Part shown: positions 7,417 to 13,352 of the stretch, in pieces
Position numbering within the stretch: position 1 is the stretch's first letter
Layout of the letters: every line of letters starts with the position of its first letter
Source of the DNA: Clostridia bacterium
Lineage (GTDB): Bacteria; Bacillota_A; Clostridia; Christensenellales; Borkfalkiaceae
Direction: 5' to 3'
Assembly: GCA_017621955.1 (NCBI GenBank)
Contig: JAGASB010000197.1
Location: 1-19,838 of the forward strand
DNA: 19,838 bases
Notes under the pieces: model-generated
The model's input: only the letters and a program-made list of their open reading frames with translations
The model's database searches: none
What the model was told of the DNA's origin: nothing
Translations under genes and position numbers: made by a program

Positions 7417-7449
7417 ATTAATTGCAACTAAAAAGGTTGCAATTAATAT
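7415..7449. promoter_or_regulatory. 14-bp perfect inverted repeat at the iscR start site (operator candidate)
   Basis: Bases 7415-7428 (ATATTAATTGCAAC) and 7436-7449 (GTTGCAATTAATAT) are perfectly complementary around a 7-base centre. The repeat overlaps the -10 end and the expected transcription start and stops just before the AGGTG ribosome-binding site. It could be an operator for the Rrf2-type regulator encoded next, or an RNA hairpin in the 5' leader. It does not look like the E. coli IscR type 1 site. Confidence 0.72.
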
Positions 7450-7458
7450 AGGTGAAAA

Positions 7459-7860
7459 ATGAAGCTTTCTTCTAAGACGCATTACGGGCTTATAGCGTGC
7501 CACATTTTAGGTAAAAATTACCCCGATAACCCCGTGAGCGCAAGCACACTTGAATCTTATATTTCGGTGTCGGGCAAATATCTTGAAAAGATTATGCGAA
7601 TGCTAAGCCGTAGAGGGATAGTAACCGCAAACCGTGGTGCTACGGGTGGTTATTTTCTTGCAAAAGCGCCAGAACAAATCACGATAGGTCAAATCGTTAG
7701 GGCGCTTGAAGACGATATGGAAATTATAGAGTGCGTTAAGGACGGCGGTAAGTGTAAGTGCTGTCCGTCAAGCGGTGTATGGAAGAAACTTTACACGGGT
7801 ATAAACGCCATACTTGACGGTATGACGTTAAGGCAAATGATAGACGGTGAGTTGCATTAA
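7459..7860 (+). CDS. iscR: Rrf2/IscR-family transcription regulator
   Basis: The 133-residue product has the family's winged-helix start (MKLSSKTHYGLIACHIL), the recognition region SGKYLEKIMRMLSRRGIV, and the wing NRGATGGYFLAKAP. Four Cys lie at 92, 99, 101 and 102 (spelled ECVKDGGKCKCC), the place where IscR carries its [2Fe-2S] ligands (three Cys in E. coli, spaced differently). It probably senses Fe-S status and represses its own operon; the inverted repeat at 7415-7449 is a likely target. The start follows AGGTG with a short spacer. The gap to iscS is only eight bases, so they form one operon. The ligand set differs from E. coli, so cluster type is uncertain. Confidence 0.87.
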   Translation: MKLSSKTHYGLIACHILGKNYPDNPVSASTLESYISVSGKYLEKIMRMLSRRGIVTANRGATGGYFLAKAPEQITIGQIVRALEDDMEIIECVKDGGKCKCCPSSGVWKKLYTGINAILDGMTLRQMIDGELH

Positions 7861-7868
7861 GGAGAACT

Positions 7869-9056
7869 ATGGATAAAGAAATTATATATTTTGACCACGC
7901 GGCGACTACGCCCGTTTGCAAAGAAGCGTTAGAAAAAATGTTGCCGTATTTTACGGACGTTTTCGGTAATCCAAACAGTCAACACGCATTTGGTAGAGAA
8001 GCGGTAAAAGCCGTTGACGATGCGCGCGATTCGATTGCTAAGTATATTAACGCAAAGCCAAGTGAATTATACTTTACTTCGGGTGGAACGGAAAGTGATA
8101 ACTGGGCGCTTCGTGGCATTGCGAACGCTTATAAGAGCAAAGGTAATCACATTATTATAAGCCCAATAGAGCACGCAGCAATGATAGTTACTGCAAAGGC
8201 GCTTGAAAAAGAAGGATTTAAGGTCGACTATATGAAAGTTGATGAATACGGTTTTGTTGACCTTGAACACTTAAAGTCAATCGTAACGCAAGAAACCATT
8301 TTCGTAGGCTGTATGATGGCAAATAACGAAGTTGGCACTATTGAACCTATTAAAGAGATTGCAGAGATTGCTCATTCGGTTGGCGCTGTTATGTTTACCG
8401 ATGCAGTTCAGGCGGCAGGCGTTATTGATATTGACGTAAAGGCGCTTGGCGTTGATATGATGAGTATGAGTTCGCATAAGATTTATGGACCAAAAGGCGT
8501 GGGTGCGCTTTATATTAGAAACGGACTTAAAGTTCAAAGTATCTTAACGGGTGGGCATCAAGAGAGAATGAAGCGTGGCGGTACGACTAACGTCCCTGGT
8601 ATTGTTGGTTATGCCGAAGCGTTCAAGATTGCTAAGCGTGATATGGATAAAAATTTTGAATACGTTTCAAGTTTGCGTGACCATTTTATAGATAGGGTTT
8701 TAACAGAAGTTCCGTTTGTTAAGCTTAACGGACCAAGACAAAATAGGTTGCCTGCAAACGCTGACTTTTCATTTAAGTTTATCGAAGGGGAATCAATCCT
8801 TTTCAGTTTAGACTTAGCAGGTATAGCCGTTTCGTCAGGCTCAGCGTGTTCGTCAGGTTCGCTTGAACCGTCACACGTTTTGTTAGCGCTTGGTCTTCCC
8901 GAAGAACTAGCACACGGCTCAATAAGGTTTTCGTTCGGAAAACACAATACGATAGAACAAGTAGATTATGCGGTGGAAACAATTAAATCGGCAGTTCAAA
9001 GACTGCGTGAAATGTCCCCGCTATTTAATGCACAAGGAGATATTAAGTATGTATAG
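7869..9056 (+). CDS. iscS: Cysteine desulfurase, IscS/NifS type
   Basis: The 395-residue product is a class V aminotransferase-fold enzyme that takes sulfur from L-cysteine to form a persulfide, releasing alanine. The N-terminus has YFDHAATTPV; the PLP lysine is Lys204 in SSHKIYGPKG; the catalytic Cys is Cys327 in SSGSACSSG, within the longer, flexible loop typical of group I (IscS/NifS) enzymes. The C-terminus has HVLLALGLPEELAHGSIRFSFG. The start ATG follows AAGGAGA. It sits between iscR and iscU, and its last eight bases overlap the iscU start, implying coupled translation. It supplies sulfur to the scaffold encoded next. Confidence 0.95.
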   Translation: MDKEIIYFDHAATTPVCKEALEKMLPYFTDVFGNPNSQHAFGREAVKAVDDARDSIAKYINAKPSELYFTSGGTESDNWALRGIANAYKSKGNHIIISPIEHAAMIVTAKALEKEGFKVDYMKVDEYGFVDLEHLKSIVTQETIFVGCMMANNEVGTIEPIKEIAEIAHSVGAVMFTDAVQAAGVIDIDVKALGVDMMSMSSHKIYGPKGVGALYIRNGLKVQSILTGGHQERMKRGGTTNVPGIVGYAEAFKIAKRDMDKNFEYVSSLRDHFIDRVLTEVPFVKLNGPRQNRLPANADFSFKFIEGESILFSLDLAGIAVSSGSACSSGSLEPSHVLLALGLPEELAHGSIRFSFGKHNTIEQVDYAVETIKSAVQRLREMSPLFNAQGDIKYV

Positions 9057-9420
9057 CGAAAAGGTAATGGAAGCGTTCAAAAATCCCAAAAACGTTGGTG
9101 AAATTGAAAACCCAAGTGGAATAGGCACGGTCGGCAACGCAAGTTGTGGAGACATTATGCAAATTTCACTTAAAATAGAAAACGATATTATCGTCGATGC
9201 TAAGTTTAAAACTTTCGGCTGTGCTGCGGCTATTGCAACAAGTTCAACCGCAACCGATATGATTATAGGTATGACCGTTGAAGACGCATTAAAGGTTACC
9301 AACAAAAAAGTTATTGAATGTCTTGGCGGACTTCCGTCGCAAAAAATTCACTGTTCAGTTCTAACAGAAGAAGCAATTAAAAAAGCAATAGAAGACTATC
9401 AAGCAAAGAAAAACGCATAA
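9049..9420 (+). CDS. iscU: Fe-S cluster scaffold protein IscU/NifU N-terminal type
   Basis: From ATG 9049 the product has 123 residues, the size of IscU. The ligand set is complete: Cys33 with Asp35 (NASCGD), Cys58 (FGCAAAIA) and Cys102 (KIHCSVL), plus an extra Cys91. LPSQKIHC is the counterpart of the LPPVK chaperone-binding motif, here altered (SQ for PV). The insertion typical of SufU is missing, so this is IscU-like. AAGGAGAT at 9034-9041 supports this start over the longer upstream frame, which runs inside iscS. It assembles clusters using sulfur from IscS. No hscA/hscB or ferredoxin gene follows. Confidence 0.93.
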   Translation: MYSEKVMEAFKNPKNVGEIENPSGIGTVGNASCGDIMQISLKIENDIIVDAKFKTFGCAAAIATSSTATDMIIGMTVEDALKVTNKKVIECLGGLPSQKIHCSVLTEEAIKKAIEDYQAKKNA

Positions 9421-9465
9421 ATCGACAAATTTTGCCCATAATATTTTTAATTACAAGGAGGAATT

Positions 9466-9630
9466 ATGGACGATAAGTTTTTATGCGGTATGCTTCTTGG
9501 CGTTTTAGGCGGTGCGGTTTTAGCAACCAATTCTGCCAAGGCAAGACAACTTGTTAAAGATGGTCAAGAGCAAGTTAAACAAAAAGTTGACGAATTTTCA
9601 AAAAACGCAAAGAAAAATAATGAAGAATAA
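9466..9630 (+). CDS. Small YtxH-like protein, 54 residues
   Basis: A short gene opens at ATG 9466 after AAGGAGG at 9455-9461 and ends with TAA at 9628-9630. The product starts MDDKFLCGMLLGVLGGAVLAT, a glycine-rich hydrophobic helix that could span or dip into the membrane, followed by a charged amphipathic helix (ARQLVKDGQEQVKQKVDEFSKNAKKN). This resembles the YtxH/general-stress small protein pattern of Firmicutes. It follows iscU by 45 bases without a visible terminator, so it is probably the last gene of the isc operon. Function unknown; the link to Fe-S assembly is by position only. Confidence 0.78.
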   Translation: MDDKFLCGMLLGVLGGAVLATNSAKARQLVKDGQEQVKQKVDEFSKNAKKNNEE

Positions 9631-9632
9631 CT

Positions 9633-9661
9633 CAAAACCACCACTTTAAGTGGTGGTTTTG
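9633..9661 (+). terminator. Terminator of the isc operon
   Basis: CAAAACCACCAC at 9633-9644 pairs with GTGGTGGTTTTG at 9650-9661; the T residues lie inside the right arm. Confidence 0.8.
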
Positions 9662-9662
9662 A

Positions 9663-9691
9663 TTGTAAAAACAGGTAAAATATGGTACAAT
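9663..9691 (+). promoter_or_regulatory. Promoter for ruvX
   Basis: TTGTAA at 9663-9668, a 17-base spacer, TACAAT at 9686-9691. The expected start point (9697-9699) coincides with the GTG start codon of ruvX. Confidence 0.6.
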
Positions 9692-9697
9692 AAACTT

Positions 9698-10129
9698 GTG
9701 GAAAGATTTTTGTGCCTTGATATAGGCGATAAAAGAATAGGTGTTGCAGTTTCAGACCCGTTTAACTCTTACGCGCTTCCGGTTGAAACGTATAACAGAA
9801 AAAATCTAAAAACCGACCTTGAAAAGATAAGTTTTTACGTTAAGGAAAAGTGTGCTACTGCACTTGTTTGCGGACTGCCCGTGAACTTTGACGGTACGCC
9901 CTCAATTCAAACGCAAAAAGCCAAGTATTTTATTGAAAGGCTTAGTGAGATTATGGACGTTGAAATTTATACCGTAGACGAAAGGTGCACTACTTGCGAA
10001 GCGGAAGATACTTTAATCGGGCAAGGAAAGAGTAGGGAAGAACGCAAAAAGTTCGTTGACAGTCTTGCCGCTGCATCTATTTTACAAGGATTTTTAAACG
10101 ATAAAAATAAAGGCTCTTGTCGCAACTAA
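9698..10129 (+). CDS. ruvX: RuvX/YqgF family Holliday-junction resolvase-like nuclease
   Basis: From GTG 9698 the product has 143 residues, close to the usual 138-150. RNase H-fold motifs are visible: first Asp in CLDIGDKRIGVAVSDP, GLPVNFDG with TQKAKYF, VDERCTT and the C-terminal Asp in FVDSLAAASIL. The protein processes the 5' end of 16S rRNA precursor in E. coli and is predicted as a resolvase. GTG 9698 gives MERFLCLDIGDKRIG, matching family starts; the frame could be opened earlier, at 9650, but that lies inside the upstream terminator. No ribosome-binding site precedes GTG, and the promoter suggests a leaderless mRNA. A DUF1292 gene follows after a foldable gap. Confidence 0.87.
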   Translation: MERFLCLDIGDKRIGVAVSDPFNSYALPVETYNRKNLKTDLEKISFYVKEKCATALVCGLPVNFDGTPSIQTQKAKYFIERLSEIMDVEIYTVDERCTTCEAEDTLIGQGKSREERKKFVDSLAAASILQGFLNDKNKGSCRN

Positions 10130-10255
10130 CGGTTGATAAAGAGCAAATAAAAAACTACGCAATAGGTTGTTAAAGTCCTTGCCAATATGTAAACTATTGA
10201 CTTCGGACGTTTGCCTACTCTTGCTTGCTTTTTATTCGCCCTTTTAAAATCAACC
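10113..10255. other. Foldable intergenic element between ruvX and the DUF1292 gene
   Basis: A hairpin overlaps the ruvX end: GCTCTT 10113-10118 with AAGAGC 10139-10144, and CAAC 10123-10126 with GTTG 10132-10135. Read on the minus strand it is followed by CTTTATTTTT, so it could terminate a minus-strand transcript. A competing rod is GGTTGAT 10131-10137 with ATCAACC 10249-10255, AATAAAAA 10146-10153 with TTTTTATT 10229-10236, GCAA 10159-10162 with TTGC 10221-10224, TAGG 10163-10166 with CCTA 10214-10217, and GTCC 10175-10178 with GGAC 10205-10208. I could not match it to a known RNA family, and no strong promoter stands out on either strand. Confidence 0.4.
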
Positions 10256-10307
10256 ATTTATTGTGACAAAAGCCAAAATAAAAAGTCAAAATAAAAGGAG
10301 AATTATT

Positions 10308-10685
10308 ATGAGCGAAAAAGAAAAGAAATGTACTTGCGGTTGTGACGAACACGGCTGTGCTGACCACGAATGTGATTGTGACGATTGCGACGACATCGTT
10401 GAACTTACTACCGACGACGGAAAAAAACTTAAATTTTACTTTGTAGGAACTATTGAATACAAAGGTAAAAACTATTCGGCTTTTGAACCTGCTGAACAAA
10501 TCGACGGTATTGAAGATGACGATTTGGTTATATTTGAACTTGCTGGCGACGACGAAGAAACTGCTGACCTTCTTCCCGTTGAAGATGAAAAGCTTCTCGA
10601 TGAAGTGTTTGAAGAATTTTGCAGGGTTTTAGAAGAAGACGAACTTGCCGATGAAGCAATGAGTTTAGAACCTGACGAAAAGTAA
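10308..10685 (+). CDS. DUF1292-family acidic protein with Cys-rich N-terminus
   Basis: The product has 125 residues from ATG 10308, preceded by AAAGGAG at 10294-10300. Residues about 28-90 match the DUF1292 (YrzB-type) pattern: DIVELTTDDGKKLKFYFVGTIEYKGKNYSAFEPAE and DDLVIFELAGDD. The protein is very acidic. Residues 8-27 (CTCGCDEHGCADHECDCDDC) hold seven Cys and two His, unlike the bare DUF1292 proteins I know, and suggest metal binding. Its position after ruvX is the conserved Firmicute order (yrrK-yrzB in Bacillus). The biochemical role of the family is unknown. Confidence 0.85.
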   Translation: MSEKEKKCTCGCDEHGCADHECDCDDCDDIVELTTDDGKKLKFYFVGTIEYKGKNYSAFEPAEQIDGIEDDDLVIFELAGDDEETADLLPVEDEKLLDEVFEEFCRVLEEDELADEAMSLEPDEK

Positions 10686-10696
10686 GAAAAATATTA

Positions 10697-10730
10697 GTGG
10701 CGTAGCGAAATTTTCGCTACGCCACGTTTA
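10697..10730 (+). terminator. Terminator after the DUF1292 gene
   Basis: GTGGCGTAGCGA at 10697-10708 pairs perfectly with TCGCTACGCCAC at 10714-10725. The tail (GTTTATT) is poor in T, so efficiency is uncertain. Confidence 0.72.
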
Positions 10731-10785
10731 TTATGTTTATTCAAAAAAAAGTTAACAAAATTCAAAACTTTTTTTCAATTTGGTA

Positions 10786-10814
10786 TTGACAAACATATAA
10801 TAATAAGGTAAAAT
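10786..10814 (+). promoter_or_regulatory. Promoter for the membrane protein gene at 10845
   Basis: TTGACA at 10786-10791, a 17-base spacer, TAAAAT at 10809-10814. Confidence 0.8.
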
Positions 10815-10844
10815 ATGGATAACAAAATTTAGGAGGCTTATTTT

Positions 10845-11369
10845 ATGGCAAAGAAAAAATCCAAAAAAAATAATGATATTGCAAAATATACCGTGTTTGC
10901 ATCTGTACTTTTAGGTATAGTTGCAGTTGTAATGATGTTTTTACCTGCTGTTGCAATTAAAGACAGTGAAACAAGTTACACAGGTCTTCAACTTGCTTTC
11001 GGGTATTCAAAGACCGTTGAAGGTTGGGGCGACAGTATAATTACTACTGCTTACGCAGGTTTTTCATTTATGAACCTTTTAACTTACATACTTGCAATAG
11101 TTGGTATTGTATTCACCGTACTTGGTGCAATGGGTAAGGGTGGTAAGTTCGCTACTTTTATTTCTGCCGTTGCATTTATCGCAAGTGGTGTGTTCTTCTT
11201 CTTGCAGGGCTCATTTTGTGTTCCGCTTGAAGGAATGGAGGGTCTTGTAGGACTTCTTGGTGGCAACATAAAAGATTACTTTGTTATCGGTGCTGGTGCA
11301 ATAATTGGTGGTATCACATCAATCCTTGCTGGAATTTGTGCTTTGGCAAAAATTGTTTTAAGCAAATAA
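10845..11369 (+). CDS. Hypothetical membrane protein with four predicted helices
   Basis: The 174-residue product starts with a very basic cytoplasmic tail (MAKKKSKKNND) followed by four hydrophobic segments at about residues 15-38, 68-92, 101-123 and 146-172. The loop between helices 1 and 2 (about 30 residues, SYTGLQLAFGYSKTVEGWGD) would lie outside by the positive-inside rule. No catalytic motif is visible and I do not recognise the family. AGGAGG at 10831-10836 sets the start. The gene is monocistronic, with its own promoter and terminator. It precedes the large non-coding region, but the terminator at 11402 separates them. Confidence 0.78.
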   Translation: MAKKKSKKNNDIAKYTVFASVLLGIVAVVMMFLPAVAIKDSETSYTGLQLAFGYSKTVEGWGDSIITTAYAGFSFMNLLTYILAIVGIVFTVLGAMGKGGKFATFISAVAFIASGVFFFLQGSFCVPLEGMEGLVGLLGGNIKDYFVIGAGAIIGGITSILAGICALAKIVLSK

Positions 11370-11401
11370 AAAAACAAAAATTTTATTACAAATATACATA
11401 G

Positions 11402-11431
11402 AAAATCGGGTAAAATTGTACCCGATTTTTT
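11402..11431 (+). terminator. Terminator after the four-helix membrane protein
   Basis: AAAATCGGGT at 11402-11411 pairs perfectly with ACCCGATTTT at 11420-11429, followed by further T residues. Confidence 0.85.
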
Positions 11432-11647
11432 ATAGCCAATTTTACTTGGTTTAATTGGTAAAAAGTGTTGTTTTTTAGTGGTTTTTGACCCAAAAAACGC
11501 CAAAAAACCGCAAAAAATTTCATATATTAAAGCGTTAAATTACTGTTAAAAGCAAACAGATAGTGTTAAATTTTAACATATTTTTCCAATAATCGAAAAA
11601 ATGTGTGAAAAATTTTCAAAAAATTTTTAAAAACCTATGAAAAACGC
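11432..11647. other. A/T-rich intergenic stretch, no gene seen
   Basis: No credible reading frame. It contains an imperfect A/T hairpin at 11470-11508 (GTTTTTT with AAAAAAC at the base, GGTTTTT with an A-rich partner inside) and small TTAAC/GTTAA inverted repeats near 11536-11580. Below these it is homopolymer-rich and ends at the promoter of the large RNA. Confidence 0.5.
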
Positions 11648-11676
11648 TTTACATTTTTTGTCGAATGTAGTATAGT
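11648..11676 (+). promoter_or_regulatory. Promoter of the large non-coding RNA
   Basis: TTTACA at 11648-11653, a 17-base spacer, TATAGT at 11671-11676. The predicted start, about 11682-11684, coincides with the first base of the first hairpin (11683). No reading frame with a ribosome-binding site follows within 600 bases. Confidence 0.75.
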
Positions 11677-11755
11677 ATCATTGTCGAAAAGGAAACGACC
11701 TATCGGCAACTAAAAAAGCTCATCATTTTCCCCCTTATCATATATTATTCAGGAA

Positions 11756-11773
11756 GCAGTTAACAGTGTTAAT
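11756..11773 (+). repeat. 18-bp repeat, first copy
   Basis: GCAGTTAACAGTGTTAAT occurs here and, unchanged, at 11900-11917. Its core TTAACAGTGTTAA is itself a palindrome with a central G, so each copy can form a small stem in the RNA. The first copy is part of the 11-bp hairpin 11754-11778. Confidence 0.85.
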
Positions 11774-11833
11774 TGCTTTTTGAATTTTTAAATACTTTCG
11801 TGCGTTTTCAACTTGCAACTAAATAAGTGCTTC
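11773..11833 (+). repeat. RNA module, copy A
   Basis: Copy A of a direct repeat inside the structured RNA. Bases 11773-11792 are identical to 12051-12070, AATACTTTCGT at 11791-11801 is identical to 12230-12240, and 11802-11833 matches 12241-12272 with 5 differences in 32. In copy A the two halves are contiguous. Confidence 0.85.
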
Positions 11834-11899
11834 CTTCTCCTACGCTAACGCTACGGAGCACTAGACCGTCAAAGTAAGCAAGTCAAAGTCGTGCAGTCC

Positions 11900-11917
11900 G
11901 CAGTTAACAGTGTTAAT
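11900..11917 (+). repeat. 18-bp repeat, second copy
   Basis: Identical to 11756-11773. Here the flanks differ (GTCC before, ACTC after), so only the inner palindrome can pair locally. Confidence 0.85.
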
Positions 11918-12050
11918 ACTCTATGAGCTATTTGTTTTGAAAAAACAAATAGGACTAGCGTCCTTACACAAAACTTCATTTTGTGTGCTCAATCGTGCAA
12001 AAGAACAACGGCTACTAATTTGCAAGCAATAGATAACCGTTATTCTTTTT

Positions 12051-12272
12051 TTGCTTTTTGAATTTTTAAACCTAAAAGTTTATATACGGCGTAATACGTC
12101 GTTTACTGCTTAGTGTTTTGACTTCGATAACCAGACGGTTAATCTCACTCTTTTCCGCAGTTGAGCCTAGCCACGCTCGTTTCTAACTTTTTATATTGTA
12201 TTTATAGTCTTGTATCTAAACTTTTAGGGAATACTTTCGTACTTTTTCAACTTACAACTAAATAAATGTTTC
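12051..12272 (+). repeat. RNA module, copy B, split by an inserted stem domain
   Basis: The left half (12051-12070) and right half (12230-12272) match copy A, but about 158 bases (12071-12228) lie between them. The insertion is closed by a perfect 12-bp helix, CCTAAAAGTTTA with TAAACTTTTAGG, so in the folded RNA it would be an extra arm on an otherwise equal module. Confidence 0.82.
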
Positions 12273-12296
12273 AAGTGTTAATTTATTTTGTTTTTT
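12260..12296 (+). terminator. Likely 3' end of the large RNA
   Basis: AAATAAAT at 12260-12267 pairs with ATTTATTT at 12281-12288, followed by TG and TTTTTT at 12291-12296. The stem is A/T only, so it may be a weak terminator; some read-through into the gene at 12345 is possible. Confidence 0.55.
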
Positions 12297-12344
12297 AAAA
12301 GTTATGTGCTATTATATATAATATATTATAGTTAGGAGATTATT

Positions 12345-12722
12345 ATGGATAAAGGTAAAATTGCAGTTGAAAATTTTAATAGTGGGCTAAATTGTTGTCA
12401 ATCGGTGGTGCTTGCTTTTAAAGATGAAGTAGGACTTTCAGAAGATGCGCTAAAAAAAGCGTCAATAGCATTTGGTGGGGGACTCGGTAGGCAAAGACTT
12501 ACTTGTGGCGCTGTTTCGGGAATGTGTATGGTTATAGGCTTGTTAAAGAGTGACGGGATAGATAAAATTAAAGCTTACGAATACGTTCAGCAAGCGTGTA
12601 AACTATTTAAGGAACAAACAGGTTCTATAATATGCTCTGAACTTTTAAGTGATAAAAAGATACCTTGTGCAGAGCTTTGCCGTATCGCAACCGAAATTGC
12701 TCAAAAAATTTGTTTTAAATAA
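12345..12722 (+). CDS. C_GCAxxG_C_C family redox-type protein
   Basis: The 125-residue product matches the family of small proteins with conserved Cys and Gly: NCCQSVVLAF near residues 16-25, AFGGGLGRQRLTCGAVSGMCMVIGL near 42-66, and Cys pairs in the C-terminal half (ICSELL and CAELC). Members are thought to be redox-active or metal-binding, often next to electron-transfer genes; no biochemical role is firmly established. The strict GCA of the name is GAV here. AGGAGAT precedes ATG 12345; a TATAAT at 12317-12322 could be its -10, with a poor -35 (TTTAAA) inside the T run of the upstream RNA. It is followed after about 70 bases by another transcription unit. Confidence 0.85.
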   Translation: MDKGKIAVENFNSGLNCCQSVVLAFKDEVGLSEDALKKASIAFGGGLGRQRLTCGAVSGMCMVIGLLKSDGIDKIKAYEYVQQACKLFKEQTGSIICSELLSDKKIPCAELCRIATEIAQKICFK

Positions 12723-12736
12723 ATTTTAAAAAAGTA

Positions 12737-12765
12737 TTGAAATATACTAAAAGATGTGTTATGCT
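12737..12765 (+). promoter_or_regulatory. Promoter for the membrane protein gene at 12792
   Basis: TTGAAA at 12737-12742, a 17-base spacer, TATGCT at 12760-12765. Confidence 0.65.
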
Positions 12766-12791
12766 ATAAGAAAAGGATAAGGAGGTTTTTT

Positions 12792-13217
12792 ATGGATTAT
12801 AATGAAAATACCCAAAATGAACGTAACGATGAACAGTTAGAAACTGCAATCGAAACAACAGCCCCCGTACCCGTAAAGAAAAAAAGTGGTAAATATAAGG
12901 CGCTTTGGATAATTACGCCCATACTGTATTCTTTGGTAACGCTGTTTTTAGTATATACTTTATATGATACAGTTGTTGGTGCAAACCCCGATACGTTAGG
13001 GCTTTCGCTTGCGTTGTGGCTTACGTTGTTTCTTATTATTTTTGGTACGTTCGGCTATATTGCGGCAATGATACCAGCAATAATAGGATTGATATTAACT
13101 ATCGTGCGTAGACCTAGCGGACTTAGAGTAGGGCAACTTATATATTTTATAGTGTTTACTATATTGCCTATATTAAGTTGGATTGCGTTTACCGTTATTG
13201 TTCCTTTATTACAATAA
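12792..13217 (+). CDS. Hypothetical membrane protein with three predicted helices
   Basis: From ATG 12792 the product has 141 residues. I chose this start because AAGGAGGT at 12779-12786 fits it, while the frame opened at 12756 lacks a site and overlaps the -10 box. The first 40 residues are acidic and Thr/Pro-rich (soluble tail), then KKKSGKYK and three hydrophobic segments at about residues 41-65, 75-110 and 118-140. No motif or family is recognised. A strong stem follows immediately (13221-13248), so it is monocistronic. Confidence 0.75.
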   Translation: MDYNENTQNERNDEQLETAIETTAPVPVKKKSGKYKALWIITPILYSLVTLFLVYTLYDTVVGANPDTLGLSLALWLTLFLIIFGTFGYIAAMIPAIIGLILTIVRRPSGLRVGQLIYFIVFTILPILSWIAFTVIVPLLQ

Positions 13218-13220
13218 ACT

Positions 13221-13255
13221 TTAACCCGTCGATAAAACGACGGGTTAATTTATTT
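13221..13255 (+). terminator. Terminator after the three-helix membrane protein
   Basis: TTAACCCGTCG at 13221-13231 pairs perfectly with CGACGGGTTAA at 13238-13248; a T-rich but interrupted tail follows. Confidence 0.78.
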
Positions 13256-13268
13256 AATGCGTTATTGC

Positions 13269-13298
13269 TTGCATTAGTTTTGCCGTTTGTGGTACAAT
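13269..13298 (+). promoter_or_regulatory. Probable promoter of the uvrBA operon
   Basis: TTGCAT at 13269-13274, an 18-base spacer, TACAAT at 13293-13298. It is the only plausible promoter between the terminator at 13221 and the gene at 13353. I see no Bacillus-type LexA box (GAAC-N4-GTTC) near it. Confidence 0.5.
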
Positions 13299-13352
13299 TA
13301 TGTATAGTTAGTTGGTTTATTTCGCAAAATATTAAGCAGAAGAAGGTGAATT

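Larger units (their letters stand above)
11683..12296 (+). ncRNA. Candidate large structured RNA, about 610 nt
   Basis: No protein frame fits, yet the region is full of pairing. Local hairpins: GTCG/CGAC 11683-11699; 11754-11764 with 11768-11778 (11 bp); 11928-11938 with 11942-11952 (11 bp perfect, GAA loop); GGAC/GTCC 11952-11963; 11966-11973 with 11979-11986 (8 bp); 12086-12091 with 12097-12102. Long-range helices: AGGAAGCA 11751-11758 with TGCTTCCT 11828-11835; 12001-12011 with 12037-12047 (10 of 11); 12071-12082 with 12217-12228 (12 bp perfect). It starts at a good promoter and ends in a stem with a T run (12260-12296). Internal direct repeats indicate a duplicated module. Size and ornateness resemble ROOL, OLE and GOLLD RNAs; I cannot assign it to one. 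Function unknown. Confidence 0.68.

Noticed and set aside
10131..10255. 6S RNA
   Set aside because: The rod shape is suggestive, but it is shorter than usual 6S RNAs and I see no clear match to the conserved features or a strong promoter.
11276..11503. Minus-strand frame of 75 codons
   Set aside because: It overlaps the membrane protein gene and its terminator, and its product shows no protein-like features.
11683..12296. OLE RNA specifically
   Set aside because: The length fits, but the neighbours are not the usual OLE genes and I do not see motifs I can tie to OLE. RNase P and tmRNA also do not fit.
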